A stretch of DNA of 46,233 bases from Clostridia bacterium (GCA_016292635.1 JAEDIC010000016.1:1-46233), one strand, 5' to 3'; positions 14,927-24,640 are shown, counted from the first letter of the stretch. The notes: a model not told the origin generated them from the sequence alone. Numbers and translations: made by a program.

Positions 14927-16387
14927 CTATTTGCCGTACAAACTTCGCTTTTCCTCCGCCAGGAAATCTATCCTGGCAATATAGGTTGCAATATCCTTTG
15001 GGTTGGGTATGCGCTCAACACGGCATTCCCCGTCGAATATGCGCTTGGTCATTGCCCCCGCTCCATGGGCCATTATGGATACGGTCTCTTCCATCATGTC
15101 TATATTGTACATACACTCCGCGCCGGGCTTTGCGTAGCCCACGTTTTCAAGGTTGCCCCGCATATATTTCTGGCGGTACATATAATATGGCCTCATGCCC
15201 ATATCCCGGGCGGCCCTCAGGCCGGCGTTCACCATGGCCTCAGCTTCATCCGCATCCGGCAGAGAGTATTCCTCCAGCATGCCCTTAAGCCTGGATGAGC
15301 GCTTTATGGCAAGGGTGTGTACGGTAAGGTTATCCGGGTCAAGCTTTTTTATCTCGTTTAATGTATGCTCCACATCCGAAAGGGTCTCCCCGGGCAGGCC
15401 TGCGATAACGTCCATGTTTATGCTGCCAAACCCCAGCTCACGGGCATCGTTATACGCCCTTATTATTTCCTCCGGGCTGTGGCTCCTTCCCACCAGTTCA
15501 AGGGTATGAGCACACATTGTCTGGGGGTTTATGGAAATTCGTTCCGCTCCCATTGAGCGGATGATACCGAGCTTTTCTTTTGTAATGGTGTCGGGACGGC
15601 CCGCCTCAACGGTAAACTCCGTGCCGTAGCCTCCGTATTGCTCCATGGCGTAGTTCAATACATCCTTAAGCTCATCCTCGGTGAGCACGGTGGGCGTACC
15701 GCCCCCCATGTACATACTGCGTATATGATAGCCGTTGTCCCTGAGGATGTCAGCGCCCAGGCGTATGTCCTTTTTCAGCGCCTCGATATAGTCCGCCATA
15801 TGGGTCTTTTTGGTGCGCACCTCGGACAGGAAGGAGCAATAAAGACACCTTGTGCGGCAGAAGGGTATGCCGATGTACACGTCTGCGCCGCTGCCTATGT
15901 TTTCCATGAAGGGTCGCTGTATACGCACTATTTCATCCGCAAGGGTCAGCTTTTCCGAAGATACGTCAAACTCCTCCCCCATAAAGCGCAGGGCCTCCTC
16001 CCGGCCCTTTTCCTCCATAAGCTCCCGGAGCAGCCGTGTGGGGCGTATGCCGGTAAGGGAGCCCCATGGAAGATTTGCCTGAAACAGCCTGCCCATGCAG
16101 CGGAATACGCCTATCTTCATGCAGCGCTTAAGATAGCGTTTTTTAACAAGCTCGCCGCCTTCTACCGCCGGGTGAATGTATGTGTATTCCCTCTCCCCCT
16201 CGGCGGCTGCGCAGCGGCATACCGCGCGCCAATCCTCGCCGCAATGCATCAGGGCAGAGATAAAGACCTCATCTTCCGTCCTTTGGCCTTCCTCGGCGGG
16301 AAGCACCTCTTCCATGGGAAGATAAAGCCTTATAACATCCGCTATGTCGTTTAAGAATTCCGGATGATCCGTATATACCCTTACCAT
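14927..16387 (-). CDS. hemZ: HemZ-type radical SAM coproporphyrinogen dehydrogenase-like protein
   Basis: A 486-residue radical SAM enzyme of the HemN/HemZ group, which oxidatively decarboxylates coproporphyrinogen III or related tetrapyrroles without oxygen. The 4Fe-4S cysteines are C177, C181 and C184 in GIPFCRTRCLYCSF, and YMGGGTPT follows as the SAM-binding glycine motif. The N-terminal about 165 residues are a separate domain typical of HemZ. HemZ homologues in clostridia lacking a full haem pathway may instead act in other chemistry, so substrate is uncertain. Its ATG overlaps the end of the MBL hydrolase gene by 7 bases; it is the last gene of the cluster, ending at a strong terminator. 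Confidence 0.9.
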   Translation of the reverse strand: MVRVYTDHPEFLNDIADVIRLYLPMEEVLPAEEGQRTEDEVFISALMHCGEDWRAVCRCAAAEGEREYTYIHPAVEGGELVKKRYLKRCMKIGVFRCMGRLFQANLPWGSLTGIRPTRLLRELMEEKGREEALRFMGEEFDVSSEKLTLADEIVRIQRPFMENIGSGADVYIGIPFCRTRCLYCSFLSEVRTKKTHMADYIEALKKDIRLGADILRDNGYHIRSMYMGGGTPTVLTEDELKDVLNYAMEQYGGYGTEFTVEAGRPDTITKEKLGIIRSMGAERISINPQTMCAHTLELVGRSHSPEEIIRAYNDARELGFGSINMDVIAGLPGETLSDVEHTLNEIKKLDPDNLTVHTLAIKRSSRLKGMLEEYSLPDADEAEAMVNAGLRAARDMGMRPYYMYRQKYMRGNLENVGYAKPGAECMYNIDMMEETVSIMAHGAGAMTKRIFDGECRVERIPNPKDIATYIARIDFLAEEKRSLYGK

Positions 16388-17019
16388 CTGGCACCTCTGC
16401 CCGCGTATGGATTATGCTGCCGCTCGTACTCAAGGCTGGTTGCATTGCCATGGCCCGGCAGCAGGGTATAATCCCCTTCCATCGCAAAAAGTTTATTTCT
16501 TATTGAGGCTATCAGCGTGCCCATATCGCCGCCGGATAAATCAGTTCTTCCCACACTGCCGCAGAATATGGTGTCTCCCGCCAATATAGCCTTACTTTCT
16601 TCCAAAACATAGCACACGCCCCCAGCGGTATGGCCCGGGGTATCAAGCACCTTTAAAGAAAGCTCCGCCTCCTCAATGATATCCCCGTCCTTAACCAGCA
16701 CATCCGGTATCATCTCATCCAGCTTTTTAAAGCAGAGACTCACGGACCTGTCGTTCAGGCCGGCGGCATCCTTTTCCCCTATGTACAGCCTCGCGCCGTT
16801 CCGCTGCAGTTCGGGTACGCCGAGAATATGGTCAAAATGGCAATGGGTAAGCAGCACGGCGGCTATTTTAAGCCCCCGGTCCTTTGCGTATTCACACACG
16901 GCATATGCGTCCGCCGGGTCTATAACTATGCAGCTTTCCCCGCCCTTTATATACGCTATATATGTATTTACAGACAGCGGGCCTGTTTCCACACAGTCTA
17001 TCATCACATTTCTCATCAT
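16381..17019 (-). CDS. MBL-fold metal-dependent hydrolase (YqgX/glyoxalase II-like)
   Basis: A 212-residue metallo-beta-lactamase fold protein. The dinuclear metal site is seen in T58-HCHFDH (H59, H61, D63, H64), with further ligands in DTPGHTAGG and GDTIFCGSVGRTD, and LPGHGNATS near the C-terminus. Such glyoxalase II-type hydrolases cleave thioesters or related bonds in the cytoplasm; the exact substrate is not determined by sequence. In Clostridia this gene commonly sits between dtd and hemZ, as here. The start at 17019 follows an AAGG sequence; a second ATG one codon on is equally possible. Confidence 0.9.
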   Translation of the reverse strand: MMRNVMIDCVETGPLSVNTYIAYIKGGESCIVIDPADAYAVCEYAKDRGLKIAAVLLTHCHFDHILGVPELQRNGARLYIGEKDAAGLNDRSVSLCFKKLDEMIPDVLVKDGDIIEEAELSLKVLDTPGHTAGGVCYVLEESKAILAGDTIFCGSVGRTDLSGGDMGTLIASIRNKLFAMEGDYTLLPGHGNATSLEYERQHNPYAGRGARW

Positions 17020-17031
17020 ATAAATATCGCC

Positions 17032-17478
17032 TTAGAATGTTCTCTTGCTGTCCAGAAGTATAGTGACCGGGCCGTCATTTATAAGGGCAACCTTCATATC
17101 CGCCCCAAACTCGCCGCATTCCACATGGACGGTTTCGGACAGCCGCCTTATGGCTTCTTCATACATAGGTATGGCTTTATCCGGACGTGCCGCCTTTATA
17201 AAGCCGGGACGCCTGCCCTTTCTGGCGTCCCCATAGAGGGTGAACTGGGATATGAGCAGTATTTCCCCGCCGATGTCCCTGATGTCAAGATTCATCTTGC
17301 CCTCGGCATCTTCAAATACGCGAAGGCCGATAAGCTTGTCGCATATATAGTCAAGGTCTTCCTTTTCATCAATATCCTCAACCCCCAGCAGCACCATATA
17401 GCCCTTGCCTATGCTGCCCCTAACCTTTCCGTTTATGGTTACCGAAGCCTCGCTTACTCTCTGTACTACCGCTCTCAT
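17032..17478 (-). CDS. dtd: D-aminoacyl-tRNA deacylase
   Basis: A 148-residue enzyme of the expected length (about 145-150). Dtd hydrolyses D-amino acids, and glycine misloaded on tRNA-Ala, from tRNA in the cytoplasm. The two family motifs are present: SQFTLYGD at 77-84 (active-site pocket) and NDGPVT at 134-139 (the GP motif that enforces chirality). AGGAGG lies 5 nt before the ATG and overlaps the relA stop region, so it is tightly coupled to relA. Confidence 0.97.
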   Translation of the reverse strand: MRAVVQRVSEASVTINGKVRGSIGKGYMVLLGVEDIDEKEDLDYICDKLIGLRVFEDAEGKMNLDIRDIGGEILLISQFTLYGDARKGRRPGFIKAARPDKAIPMYEEAIRRLSETVHVECGEFGADMKVALINDGPVTILLDSKRTF

Positions 17479-17487
17479 ACTATCCTC

Positions 17488-19674
17488 CTATGCGCTTACC
17501 CTGTATACGTCCCGAACCATGTGTATCTTGCGGATGCTCTTTATTATGTTGCTTAGCTGATCTGCGCTGGTTACATCGAAGGAAAGCTGTATAAGCATCC
17601 TTTGGGGATCATCCTTGTCCATCTTTACCGTCATGGCGGTTATGCTGATATTCATGCCCGCCAGTATCTGCGACATATCCAGCAGCAGGCCCGTACGCTC
17701 GCCCGCAACTACCTGTATGGTGGCGGTGTAGCTGCTCTTGGCATCCTTTGCCCAATCCGCCCGCACCACCCTTTCCGGGTCCTCCATAAGGTCCGTCACA
17801 TTGGGGCAGTCTTTGCGGTGTATGGATACGCCCCGGCCTCTGGTGATATAGCCGAATATCTCATCGCCGGGAAGGGGTGTGCAGCACCTTGCAAAGCGCA
17901 CCACCATGCCGGTATCTCCTTCTATTATTACGCCCGTTGCATTCTGCACAGGTTTGCTTACGGGCTGCTCCTCGCCCATCTTTTCAAGACGGGCGGCCGC
18001 CGCTGCAGCCTTTGCCTCCTTGCGGGCCTGCTCCAGGAGCTTATGGGTCACCTGGCCAGTAGAAATTCCGCCATAGCCTATGGAAGCATAAACATCCTCC
18101 ACATCCGGCATATTGAAACGCTTAAGTATATCCTCAAAGTATTCCTTTTTGCCCGTAAAATCACTCAGCTGGGCGCCCTGACGCTTAAGCGCCTCTGACA
18201 GCATATCCTTGCCCCGCTGTATATTTTCTTCCCTGTTTGCCTTCTTGAACCAGGAGCGTATCTTGGTTTTGGCCTGCTGTGTCTTTACTACCTTCAGCCA
18301 ATCCCGGCTTGGGGCTGCGTTTGGCGAGGTGACTATTTCCACAACGTCGTTGGTCTTAAGCTTGTAATCCAGCTTTACAAGGGCGCCGTTTACCTTTGCG
18401 TGCTGAGTATGATTGCCAACGTTTGTATGTATGCGATAGGCAAAGTCTATGGGAGTGGAGCCCGCCACCAGGTCAATTATCTTACCCTGGGGAGTAAGCA
18501 CATACACATAATCCCCAAAGAAATCCTTGCGGATATTCTCGATAAATTCACGGGTGGTATTGGAATCCGCCTCCATTGCCAATGCTTCACGGAGCCACGC
18601 AAGCTTGCTGTCCAGCTCATCCTGGCTGTTTCGGCCCTCTTTATACATCCAGTGGGCCGCTATGCCGTATTCTGCCGCCTTGTGCATTTCGGGGGTGCGT
18701 ATCTGTACCTCGAACGGCATACCCATGCCATCGTTTGAGAAGAGGGTGGTATGGAGGGACCTGTACATATTGGTCTTGGGCATGGCGATATAGTCCTTGA
18801 AACGCCCCGGCATGGGACGCCAAAGGGAATGTATAACGCCCAGAGCGGCATAGCAATCGTGTACGGTATTAACTATTACACGAATGGCGATAAGGTCATA
18901 TATCTCATTTATATCCTTCTGCTGCCGAACGGTCTTTTTGTATATGCTGTAAAAATGCTTTGGCCTGCCGTTCAGCGTAGCCTCTATGCCCGCCTCCTTC
19001 AAGGCATTGCCTATGCTTTCTATGGCCTGATTCAGCGTGCGCATACGCTCCTCGTTGTATGGTATCATGGCCTTTTCAAGCTTCGCATAGTCCTCGGGCC
19101 AGAGATACTTCATGCAGAGGTCCTCCAGCTCGCACTTGAGGGCGCCCATTCCGAAGCGATGGGCAAGGGGAGCGTATACCTCAAGGGTTTCCTTGGCCTT
19201 GCGTACCTGCTTTTCCTCGCTGCAATACTGCAGGGTGCGCATATTGTGCAGCCGGTCGTTAAGCTTTATTATAACCACGCGAACATCGTTGGCTATGGCC
19301 AGGAACATCTTGCGGAAGCTTTCCGCCTGCATATCCTCCCGGCTTATCATCTCGTTTTTCCCGGTTTTGGTAAGCTTTGTAACGCCATCCACCATTCCGG
19401 CGATATCATTGCCAAACATATTTGCAACGGTATCGTAGGTTACGCCCTTGCCGTCCTCTATTACGTCATGGAGCAGGCCCGCAATTACGGTATGGCTGTC
19501 CATGCCCATCTGGGCCAACATTATGGCCACGTTTTCCGGATGGGTATAATAGGGCTCGCCGGAATGGCGCACCTGATGGGAGTGCGTCTGCTTGGTGAAC
19601 TCTATGGCCTTATCCAGCAGCTGCATATCTTCCGGGCTGAATGTTTCCGAGCATATCTCCCTGAGCTTTTCCAA
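17488..19674 (-). CDS. relA: Bifunctional (p)ppGpp synthetase/hydrolase
   Basis: A 728-residue RSH protein that makes and degrades the stringent alarmone. Order: HD hydrolase domain (about 20-180, with H69-D70 and E73-D74 in LLHDVIED), synthetase domain (about 215-340, RPKHFYSIYKK ... YDLIAIRVIV ... YKDYIA-type MPKTNMYRSLHTT), TGS domain (about 385-445, VLTPQGKIIDLVAGSTPIDFAYRIHT) and C-terminal ACT domain (about 655-728). Both catalytic domains look intact, so it should be bifunctional. The start is a TTG preceded by GGGAGGGG at 6 nt; a non-ATG start fits tight dosage. It lies between apt and dtd in the classic Firmicutes order. Confidence 0.97.
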   Translation of the reverse strand: MEKLREICSETFSPEDMQLLDKAIEFTKQTHSHQVRHSGEPYYTHPENVAIMLAQMGMDSHTVIAGLLHDVIEDGKGVTYDTVANMFGNDIAGMVDGVTKLTKTGKNEMISREDMQAESFRKMFLAIANDVRVVIIKLNDRLHNMRTLQYCSEEKQVRKAKETLEVYAPLAHRFGMGALKCELEDLCMKYLWPEDYAKLEKAMIPYNEERMRTLNQAIESIGNALKEAGIEATLNGRPKHFYSIYKKTVRQQKDINEIYDLIAIRVIVNTVHDCYAALGVIHSLWRPMPGRFKDYIAMPKTNMYRSLHTTLFSNDGMGMPFEVQIRTPEMHKAAEYGIAAHWMYKEGRNSQDELDSKLAWLREALAMEADSNTTREFIENIRKDFFGDYVYVLTPQGKIIDLVAGSTPIDFAYRIHTNVGNHTQHAKVNGALVKLDYKLKTNDVVEIVTSPNAAPSRDWLKVVKTQQAKTKIRSWFKKANREENIQRGKDMLSEALKRQGAQLSDFTGKKEYFEDILKRFNMPDVEDVYASIGYGGISTGQVTHKLLEQARKEAKAAAAAARLEKMGEEQPVSKPVQNATGVIIEGDTGMVVRFARCCTPLPGDEIFGYITRGRGVSIHRKDCPNVTDLMEDPERVVRADWAKDAKSSYTATIQVVAGERTGLLLDMSQILAGMNISITAMTVKMDKDDPQRMLIQLSFDVTSADQLSNIIKSIRKIHMVRDVYRVSA

Positions 19675-19710
19675 TGCTTTCCCCTCCCTTTTTACAAAAT
19701 AATAAACAGA

Positions 19711-19737
19711 GAAATCAACGGCAATACCGTTGATTTC
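19711..19737 (-). terminator. Hairpin between apt and relA
   Basis: GAAATCAACGG pairs perfectly with CCGTTGATTTC (11 bp, 5-nt loop), followed on the minus strand by a broken T-rich run. It may be a partial terminator or a processing site separating apt and relA expression. Confidence 0.5.
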
Positions 19738-19756
19738 ATAATATTACTAATAGATA

Positions 19757-20272
19757 TCAGTATACGATTGTGGAATATACGTCGTAATCCTTTAATGTTT
19801 CGCGGCCGTTGCATTCCTCCGCAAGCTCGATGGCAAAGCGCGCGCCCACAACTTCGCCGCCCATTTTTTCAACAAGCTTTATGGTGGCGAGGCAGGTTCC
19901 GCCGGTTGCCAGCAGGTCGTCCACCACGACCACCTTCTGGCCGGCCTTAATCGCGCCAACGTGTATTTCGAGAGAATCCGTACCGTATTCAAGGGCATAC
20001 TCATAGCGCAGGGATTCGCATGGCAGCTTGCCCGGTTTTCTTGCCAGCACAAGACCCGCATTCAGCGCGTATGCCAATGCAGCGCCCACAACAAAGCCGC
20101 GGGCTTCGGGTCCAACCACCAGATCAACCTGCTTGCCTTCAAGGCTCTTTACCAGGTCGTCGATAAGCTGCTTAAGAGCCTCCGCATCCTGAAAAAGGGT
20201 GGTAACATCCCGAAAAAGTATACCGGGCTTGGGATAATCGGGTATGGAGCGCACTACGGTTTTAAGATCCAT
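19757..20272 (-). CDS. apt: Adenine phosphoribosyltransferase
   Basis: A 171-residue purine salvage enzyme converting adenine and PRPP to AMP and pyrophosphate. The PRPP loop is VVVVDDLLATGGT at 114-126, the N-terminal motif IPDYPKPGILFRDVTTL at 10-26 and the flexible-loop region ARKPGKLPCE near 77-86. Full normal length. AGGAGG lies 11 nt before the ATG. Its position between recJ and relA is the conserved Firmicutes order. Confidence 0.97.
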   Translation of the reverse strand: MDLKTVVRSIPDYPKPGILFRDVTTLFQDAEALKQLIDDLVKSLEGKQVDLVVGPEARGFVVGAALAYALNAGLVLARKPGKLPCESLRYEYALEYGTDSLEIHVGAIKAGQKVVVVDDLLATGGTCLATIKLVEKMGGEVVGARFAIELAEECNGRETLKDYDVYSTIVY

Positions 20273-20306
20273 TTTTTTATTTCCTCCTGTTTGGGTAAAC
20301 AGTTTA

Positions 20307-22727
20307 TTATTGCCGTTTTAATCGCTGCAACGCGGCATATGTGGGGCTGTCGGTAAGCTCTGCCCGCTTTGGGGATTTTACCATACGAATGCCCTCGGCT
20401 TCCTCAGCGAAGCCCAGCTCCAGCATTATATCAATCGCAAGCTGTGCCATATGCAACGGCGCCTTTGCCACGCCGCTCAGATAATCCGCAAGCTCGCCCC
20501 TGTTGAAGAAGCGCCGCTCGCTGCCGGAAGCCGCCCGATAAAATACCTTGAAGTCTTCCCGCTCCATTACGAGGGGGGCGAATACCTCCATTTGCATCTT
20601 TGCTCCGAAATAAACGTTTGCGTGGGGAGCAAGCTTTTTTACATGGGCACATATGCCTTCATCCCGGCTGTCGTAAAGGAGAATATCCTCATAGCGGGAA
20701 AGCTCCAATTGATCCAGCACCGGCGCCAAAACGGCTGTATGGTATGCGCAGGGGGCGGGCCGGTTCGCGCCGAACAGAATATCCATGCGGTTTTCCATGC
20801 CCTTTTCGTGGAGGGCGGAGATAAGCTCCGCAGCACCCGAGGGAGTAAAGCAGAGTATCATGGAGCCGCCTATTGGATCCCCAAGGAGTTTTTCAAGGGT
20901 AATATCCCTCTCATTACCAATAACATCGCAATTTATATTATACAATACATTCCTTGAGAATGCATCAATAAATTTATCCTGCCTGGCCCTTACAAAAGCC
21001 CCCGGATCCTCTACGGAATCCGCCCGCATATCCCGAATTCTCAGCTGCACGGAGCGCATACCGTTCCAGCGGTTTACGTTGGGTATGTATATGGCGTCGC
21101 ACCTGTCCATATCGTTCAGCTCGTCAAAGCGATGCCCCTGAGAAAAAGCCACAAGGTCTATGTACCTGTCCGCCTTTACCGCGGTGGCCTTTATATGGCT
21201 GCCGGAGGAGCCTATCCTGCGTATGCCCCGCAGCAGCATTCCCCTTGTGCGGAAGCTGGGCTCCGGATTGCCCTCCCCAAAGGGAGCAAGCAGTTCCAAT
21301 TCCTCAGCCATCGCTAAAGTGAGCTCGGAAAGCTCCACCTCCGCCTCGTATGTGCGGCGGGGCAGAAAAAGCTCGTCCGCAACGGTTTCGTGGAATGTCC
21401 TGTCCAATTCGGCTGCAAACTCATCAAAATTATCCTGAGGCATGGTGACCCCCGCCGCAAAGGCGTGGCCGCCAAAGCGGATATAATAGCGGGAATTGGC
21501 ATTGAGCGCACTGTAAAGATCCACCCCCGGCACGGAGCGGGCAGAGCCGGTAAGTATGCCTTCCTTTTCCGCAAAAAGCAGGGTGGGCCGATAGTACCGC
21601 TCGGCAATACGGGATGCGGCAATGCCTATTACGCCGGGATTCCAGTTTTCGGATTTTAGTACTATGCAGCGCTTGTGAGTAAGGTCGTCCCCCTCAACCA
21701 TGGCGGCGGCCTTGTCCACTATTGCAGTCTCCTCCTTCTGGCGCAGCCTGTTCAGCTCGTCCAGCCTTTGGGCTATCTCATCCGCACGATTTGCGTCAGC
21801 GGTACATAGCAGCTCAACGCATATGGACGCATCCTCAATTCGGCCCGCAGCGTTCAGCCTTGGGGCAAAACCGAAGGAAAGATCCCGAGCGGCGAAGCCG
21901 TCGTTCTTTTCGTTTACCGCCCTTCCCAGCGCCTTAATACCCACGCAGCAGTCCCCGGCGTTTATCATATTCAGGCCCAGCGCAACTATGGCCCGGTTTT
22001 CCCCCAGCAGCGGCACAACGTCCGCCATGGTGGCAATGCCCGCGATGGGAAGGTATTTCCTGGCCTGTTCCCTGCCTACAAGGGCCTCCGCAAGCTTCCA
22101 TGCTATGCCTGCGCCGCAAAGGTCTTTATTGGGATAGGTATTGTCGTCTCTGGTATGGCATATAACGGCGCAGCATTCCGGAATTCGCCCATCGCAGCGG
22201 TGGTGGTCGGTTACCACAACATCCATTCCAAGCTCACGGCAGCGGTCTATCTCGCCGTATGCCTTTATGCCGTTGTCCACGGTTACGATAATGTCAACGC
22301 CTTCTTCCTTCAGCCGCTCTACTGCGCATATGCTCAGACCGTAGCCCTCCTCATGGCGGGAGGGTATGCGGTATATCACATCCGCCCCCATGGAGCGGAG
22401 GCAGTCTGTAAGTATGGCTGTGGCGGATACGCCGTCCGCATCATAATCGCCGAATACGCATATCCTTTCTCTGCCGATAGCGGATCTTATCCTTTCCGCC
22501 GCAATGTCCATATCCTTAAAGTCATACGGATCGCAAAACTGTCCCTCTCCGGGATGGAGAAACTGCTCCATCTCCTCGGGTGTTTTAGCCCCCCGGGCAT
22601 ACAAAAGAGACCTTAGCCGCCCGGATATGCCGGCCGTCTGAGGCAGGTTTTCGCTTGTAATTGAGGACGGTTCATATAAAATCATACTTAATTCTACACC
22701 GCCCCCGCCCTCTTGACAAGGCAGCAT
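20307..22727 (-). CDS. recJ: Single-stranded DNA-specific exonuclease RecJ
   Basis: An 806-residue 5'-3' single-strand exonuclease for recombination and repair. DHH-family metal motifs are seen at 94-99 (DYDADG), 150-152 (VDN) and 174-176 (DHH), with DHHA1 region following (SARSVPGVDLY, then GGHAFAAG around 420-428) and an OB fold beyond. The long C-terminal part (about 570-806) is the extra Firmicutes domain. Two starts are possible: the ATG at 22727, preceded by AAGGAGG at 10 nt, gives an odd glycine-rich leader of 14 residues; the ATG at 22685 begins where homology-like sequence begins but has a poor binding site. I list the first. Confidence 0.93.
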   Translation of the reverse strand: MLPCQEGGGGVELSMILYEPSSITSENLPQTAGISGRLRSLLYARGAKTPEEMEQFLHPGEGQFCDPYDFKDMDIAAERIRSAIGRERICVFGDYDADGVSATAILTDCLRSMGADVIYRIPSRHEEGYGLSICAVERLKEEGVDIIVTVDNGIKAYGEIDRCRELGMDVVVTDHHRCDGRIPECCAVICHTRDDNTYPNKDLCGAGIAWKLAEALVGREQARKYLPIAGIATMADVVPLLGENRAIVALGLNMINAGDCCVGIKALGRAVNEKNDGFAARDLSFGFAPRLNAAGRIEDASICVELLCTADANRADEIAQRLDELNRLRQKEETAIVDKAAAMVEGDDLTHKRCIVLKSENWNPGVIGIAASRIAERYYRPTLLFAEKEGILTGSARSVPGVDLYSALNANSRYYIRFGGHAFAAGVTMPQDNFDEFAAELDRTFHETVADELFLPRRTYEAEVELSELTLAMAEELELLAPFGEGNPEPSFRTRGMLLRGIRRIGSSGSHIKATAVKADRYIDLVAFSQGHRFDELNDMDRCDAIYIPNVNRWNGMRSVQLRIRDMRADSVEDPGAFVRARQDKFIDAFSRNVLYNINCDVIGNERDITLEKLLGDPIGGSMILCFTPSGAAELISALHEKGMENRMDILFGANRPAPCAYHTAVLAPVLDQLELSRYEDILLYDSRDEGICAHVKKLAPHANVYFGAKMQMEVFAPLVMEREDFKVFYRAASGSERRFFNRGELADYLSGVAKAPLHMAQLAIDIMLELGFAEEAEGIRMVKSPKRAELTDSPTYAALQRLKRQ

Positions 22728-22742
22728 ATTCAGGACGCCTCC

Positions 22743-23135
22743 TTATTTGAGCATCCCCATAACCATTACGCTGAGCAGCCCCGCCAGCGCCCCCATTGCC
22801 ACATCCGAAAGAAGGGCAAGGCTTACGCAGAGACTTCCCGCTATTGCAGAAAACACGCCAAATGCCAGCAGGGTATAAAGGACTCCCCCCGCCGCGCCCC
22901 AGAGCCACAGCCTCCGCCTGCATCTCTGCACCGCAAGTATGCCCGCAAGGGCGGCGCAGATCACCTTTATTACGGTAGTAAACAAAGTCATGGTAGTTGT
23001 TGAAAGCAGCTCTTCCTTCAGCGCCACGGAATACAGCACCACCAGTACAAAGCTGACCACAAGGCTGATTATTACAGCCTTTATAAGTTCAGCCCACATG
23101 CTTACCCGTTTTTCCGTCTTTCGTGCCGTGCGCAT
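22743..23135 (-). CDS. TIGR04086 family membrane protein
   Basis: A 130-residue protein with four hydrophobic helices (about 16-38, 45-66, 73-95 and 103-126) and a basic N-terminus, matching the clostridial TIGR04086 family that is encoded beside yajC. No activity is known. The ATG at 23135 is used because GGAGGT precedes it by 7 nt; the open frame to 23213 runs back into the yajC terminator. It is followed 15 nt later by recJ. Confidence 0.85.
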   Translation of the reverse strand: MRTARKTEKRVSMWAELIKAVIISLVVSFVLVVLYSVALKEELLSTTTMTLFTTVIKVICAALAGILAVQRCRRRLWLWGAAGGVLYTLLAFGVFSAIAGSLCVSLALLSDVAMGALAGLLSVMVMGMLK

Positions 23136-23175
23136 AGCCCGTACCTCCGCCCGTATGGTGATACAGCTATATATG

Positions 23176-23213
23176 CAAAAAAATAAAAAAATATGCGGGG
23201 CAATGCCTCGCAT
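23176..23213 (-). terminator. Terminator of yajC
   Basis: On the minus strand ATGCGAGGC pairs with GCCCCGCAT with one mismatch and runs into ATTTTTTTATTTTTTT. Partial read-through would feed the downstream recJ-hemZ cluster. Confidence 0.85.
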
Positions 23214-23238
23214 ACTTTTTATTCGTGGTTTTTTTACT

Positions 23239-23571
23239 TTAGTTGCCGCTGTTCATCTGATCTTCGATGGTGTTTTCCACGGGGGAATCCTCCACGGTGG
23301 CGATAGCGCCGCGGACGAATACCAGACGTACCTTATCGGGGCCTACGGAAATGGTCACAACGTCATCCTTGATGGCGGTGATGGTGCCGTAGATGCCGCC
23401 GATGGTGCGCACGCGGTCACCGGGCTTCAGGGAAGCCAGCATGTTCTTGATCTTCTTTTCCCGCTTGCGCTGGGGGATAATCATAATGGCGAACATGGCC
23501 ACCATCATCAGAATAAGGAAACCGCCGCGGCCCATGAAATTGGAGATACCGGATACTGCTTCAGTGCTCAT
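23239..23571 (-). CDS. yajC: Preprotein translocase subunit YajC
   Basis: A 110-residue accessory subunit of the SecDF-YajC complex. One transmembrane helix at about 13-33 (GGFLILMMVAMFAIMIIP) is followed by the conserved QRKREKKIKNMLASLKPGDRV-type cytoplasmic segment and a small beta domain (TIGGIYGTITAIKDD). Normal length. secD and secF are not adjacent. Promoter at 23624-23652; terminator directly downstream. Confidence 0.95.
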   Translation of the reverse strand: MSTEAVSGISNFMGRGGFLILMMVAMFAIMIIPQRKREKKIKNMLASLKPGDRVRTIGGIYGTITAIKDDVVTISVGPDKVRLVFVRGAIATVEDSPVENTIEDQMNSGN

Positions 23572-23592
23572 TTTATACCATCCTTATGTATT

Positions 23593-23652
23593 TGGGCACA
23601 TGCCCAGTCATTTTACTTTTAACATTCTATTAAAAATATCTCCCTGAGTCAA
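23593..23652 (-). promoter_or_regulatory. yajC promoter with downstream palindrome
   Basis: TTGACT (23652-23647), 17 nt, TAGAAT (23629-23624) on the minus strand. A perfect 14-bp palindrome TGGGCACATGCCCA lies at 23593-23606, just downstream of the predicted start site, where a repressor could act. Confidence 0.65.
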
Positions 23653-23734
23653 GGTATTTGTGCCATTCTTTTCGTAATGTCACAATTGCCGGCGCATAAA
23701 GAAGAAAAATCGGCCCATTTGAGCAGACTCGGTC

Positions 23735-24631
23735 CTATACCTGCTTTTTTGCGGAGTACTTTTCCACAAACCTTGCCGGATAATAGGAAAGCTTTGCCTT
23801 CCTCAGTCCCTCTATACCCATATCCTCCTCACGGTTTATGAACGACACATCAGAAAGAAGATTTTCCACCATCTGCTGGTTCATAAGGGGATACAGACCG
23901 GGGATTTCGCCATCCGCCTTTTCAAAGTACACCACCGCTGTATCCGGGAAGGGCTTGTCCGCCGCCGAAAAAGCCTTAAGCTCCCCGTCTATCTCAATAC
24001 CGCCCATCACGAGGCCCAGCTCCTTTGCATACCGTATGCCGGTGGCCATTGCGGTCTCTTCCCATGAAGAATTTTCCCTGCCGTCCGCCCATTTGTAGTA
24101 TATATCCATGCACCTGTCCAGATCCTCGGGCCCAAGGGTAACGAAGCGGAACTCACGCTCCCCCTTGAGGCGGTTTATAAAGTTGCGCTTGGCGTGGTAT
24201 TTTTTGCCGATAAGGGTGCGCAGGTCTTCCATGTTGTACACATAGTCGAAATTGTCCCGGTCCGTTGCAAGGGTATAGCCCGCATCGCTGAAATACTTTG
24301 CATTGGTATCCGTTACACCCTTGAAGGTATGATCGCAGCAGCCCCGGCTGGTCATAAACTCCTCCGCCCTGGCAATGGCGGCGGGATAATCCGCCTCATT
24401 AAGGCAGAGAGGCGCCAGCATGAACCGCTGATAGCTGGGGAAGCAGTAGCAGGTGTACATTACGCCATCCTCAAATGCAAGGGTTATCTTGCCGTCCGCA
24501 CCCCACATCATGCTGCTGGTAAAAGTGTACTCTGAGCTTTGTATTCCGCAGGCGGAAAGATACTTATCCACCTCCGGCTTCATGTCCAGGGTTATGTTAT
24601 TGAATTGAAGCTGTTTAACATTATTTTCCAT
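23735..24631 (-). CDS. DUF2156 / phosphatidylglycerol lysyltransferase C-domain-like protein
   Basis: A 298-residue protein built as a tandem GNAT-like fold, as in DUF2156 proteins and the catalytic domain of aminoacyl-phosphatidylglycerol synthases (MprF). Supporting stretches include SEYTFTSSMMWG, KKYHAKRNFINRL and GGIEIDGELKAFSAADK. There is no flippase membrane domain, so it is a soluble stand-alone version. These may transfer an aminoacyl or acyl group, but the acceptor is unknown. The ribosome binding site is weak and the nearest promoter predicts almost no leader. Confidence 0.82.
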   Translation of the reverse strand: MENNVKQLQFNNITLDMKPEVDKYLSACGIQSSEYTFTSSMMWGADGKITLAFEDGVMYTCYCFPSYQRFMLAPLCLNEADYPAAIARAEEFMTSRGCCDHTFKGVTDTNAKYFSDAGYTLATDRDNFDYVYNMEDLRTLIGKKYHAKRNFINRLKGEREFRFVTLGPEDLDRCMDIYYKWADGRENSSWEETAMATGIRYAKELGLVMGGIEIDGELKAFSAADKPFPDTAVVYFEKADGEIPGLYPLMNQQMVENLLSDVSFINREEDMGIEGLRKAKLSYYPARFVEKYSAKKQV

Positions 24632-24640
24632 AGCCTATAT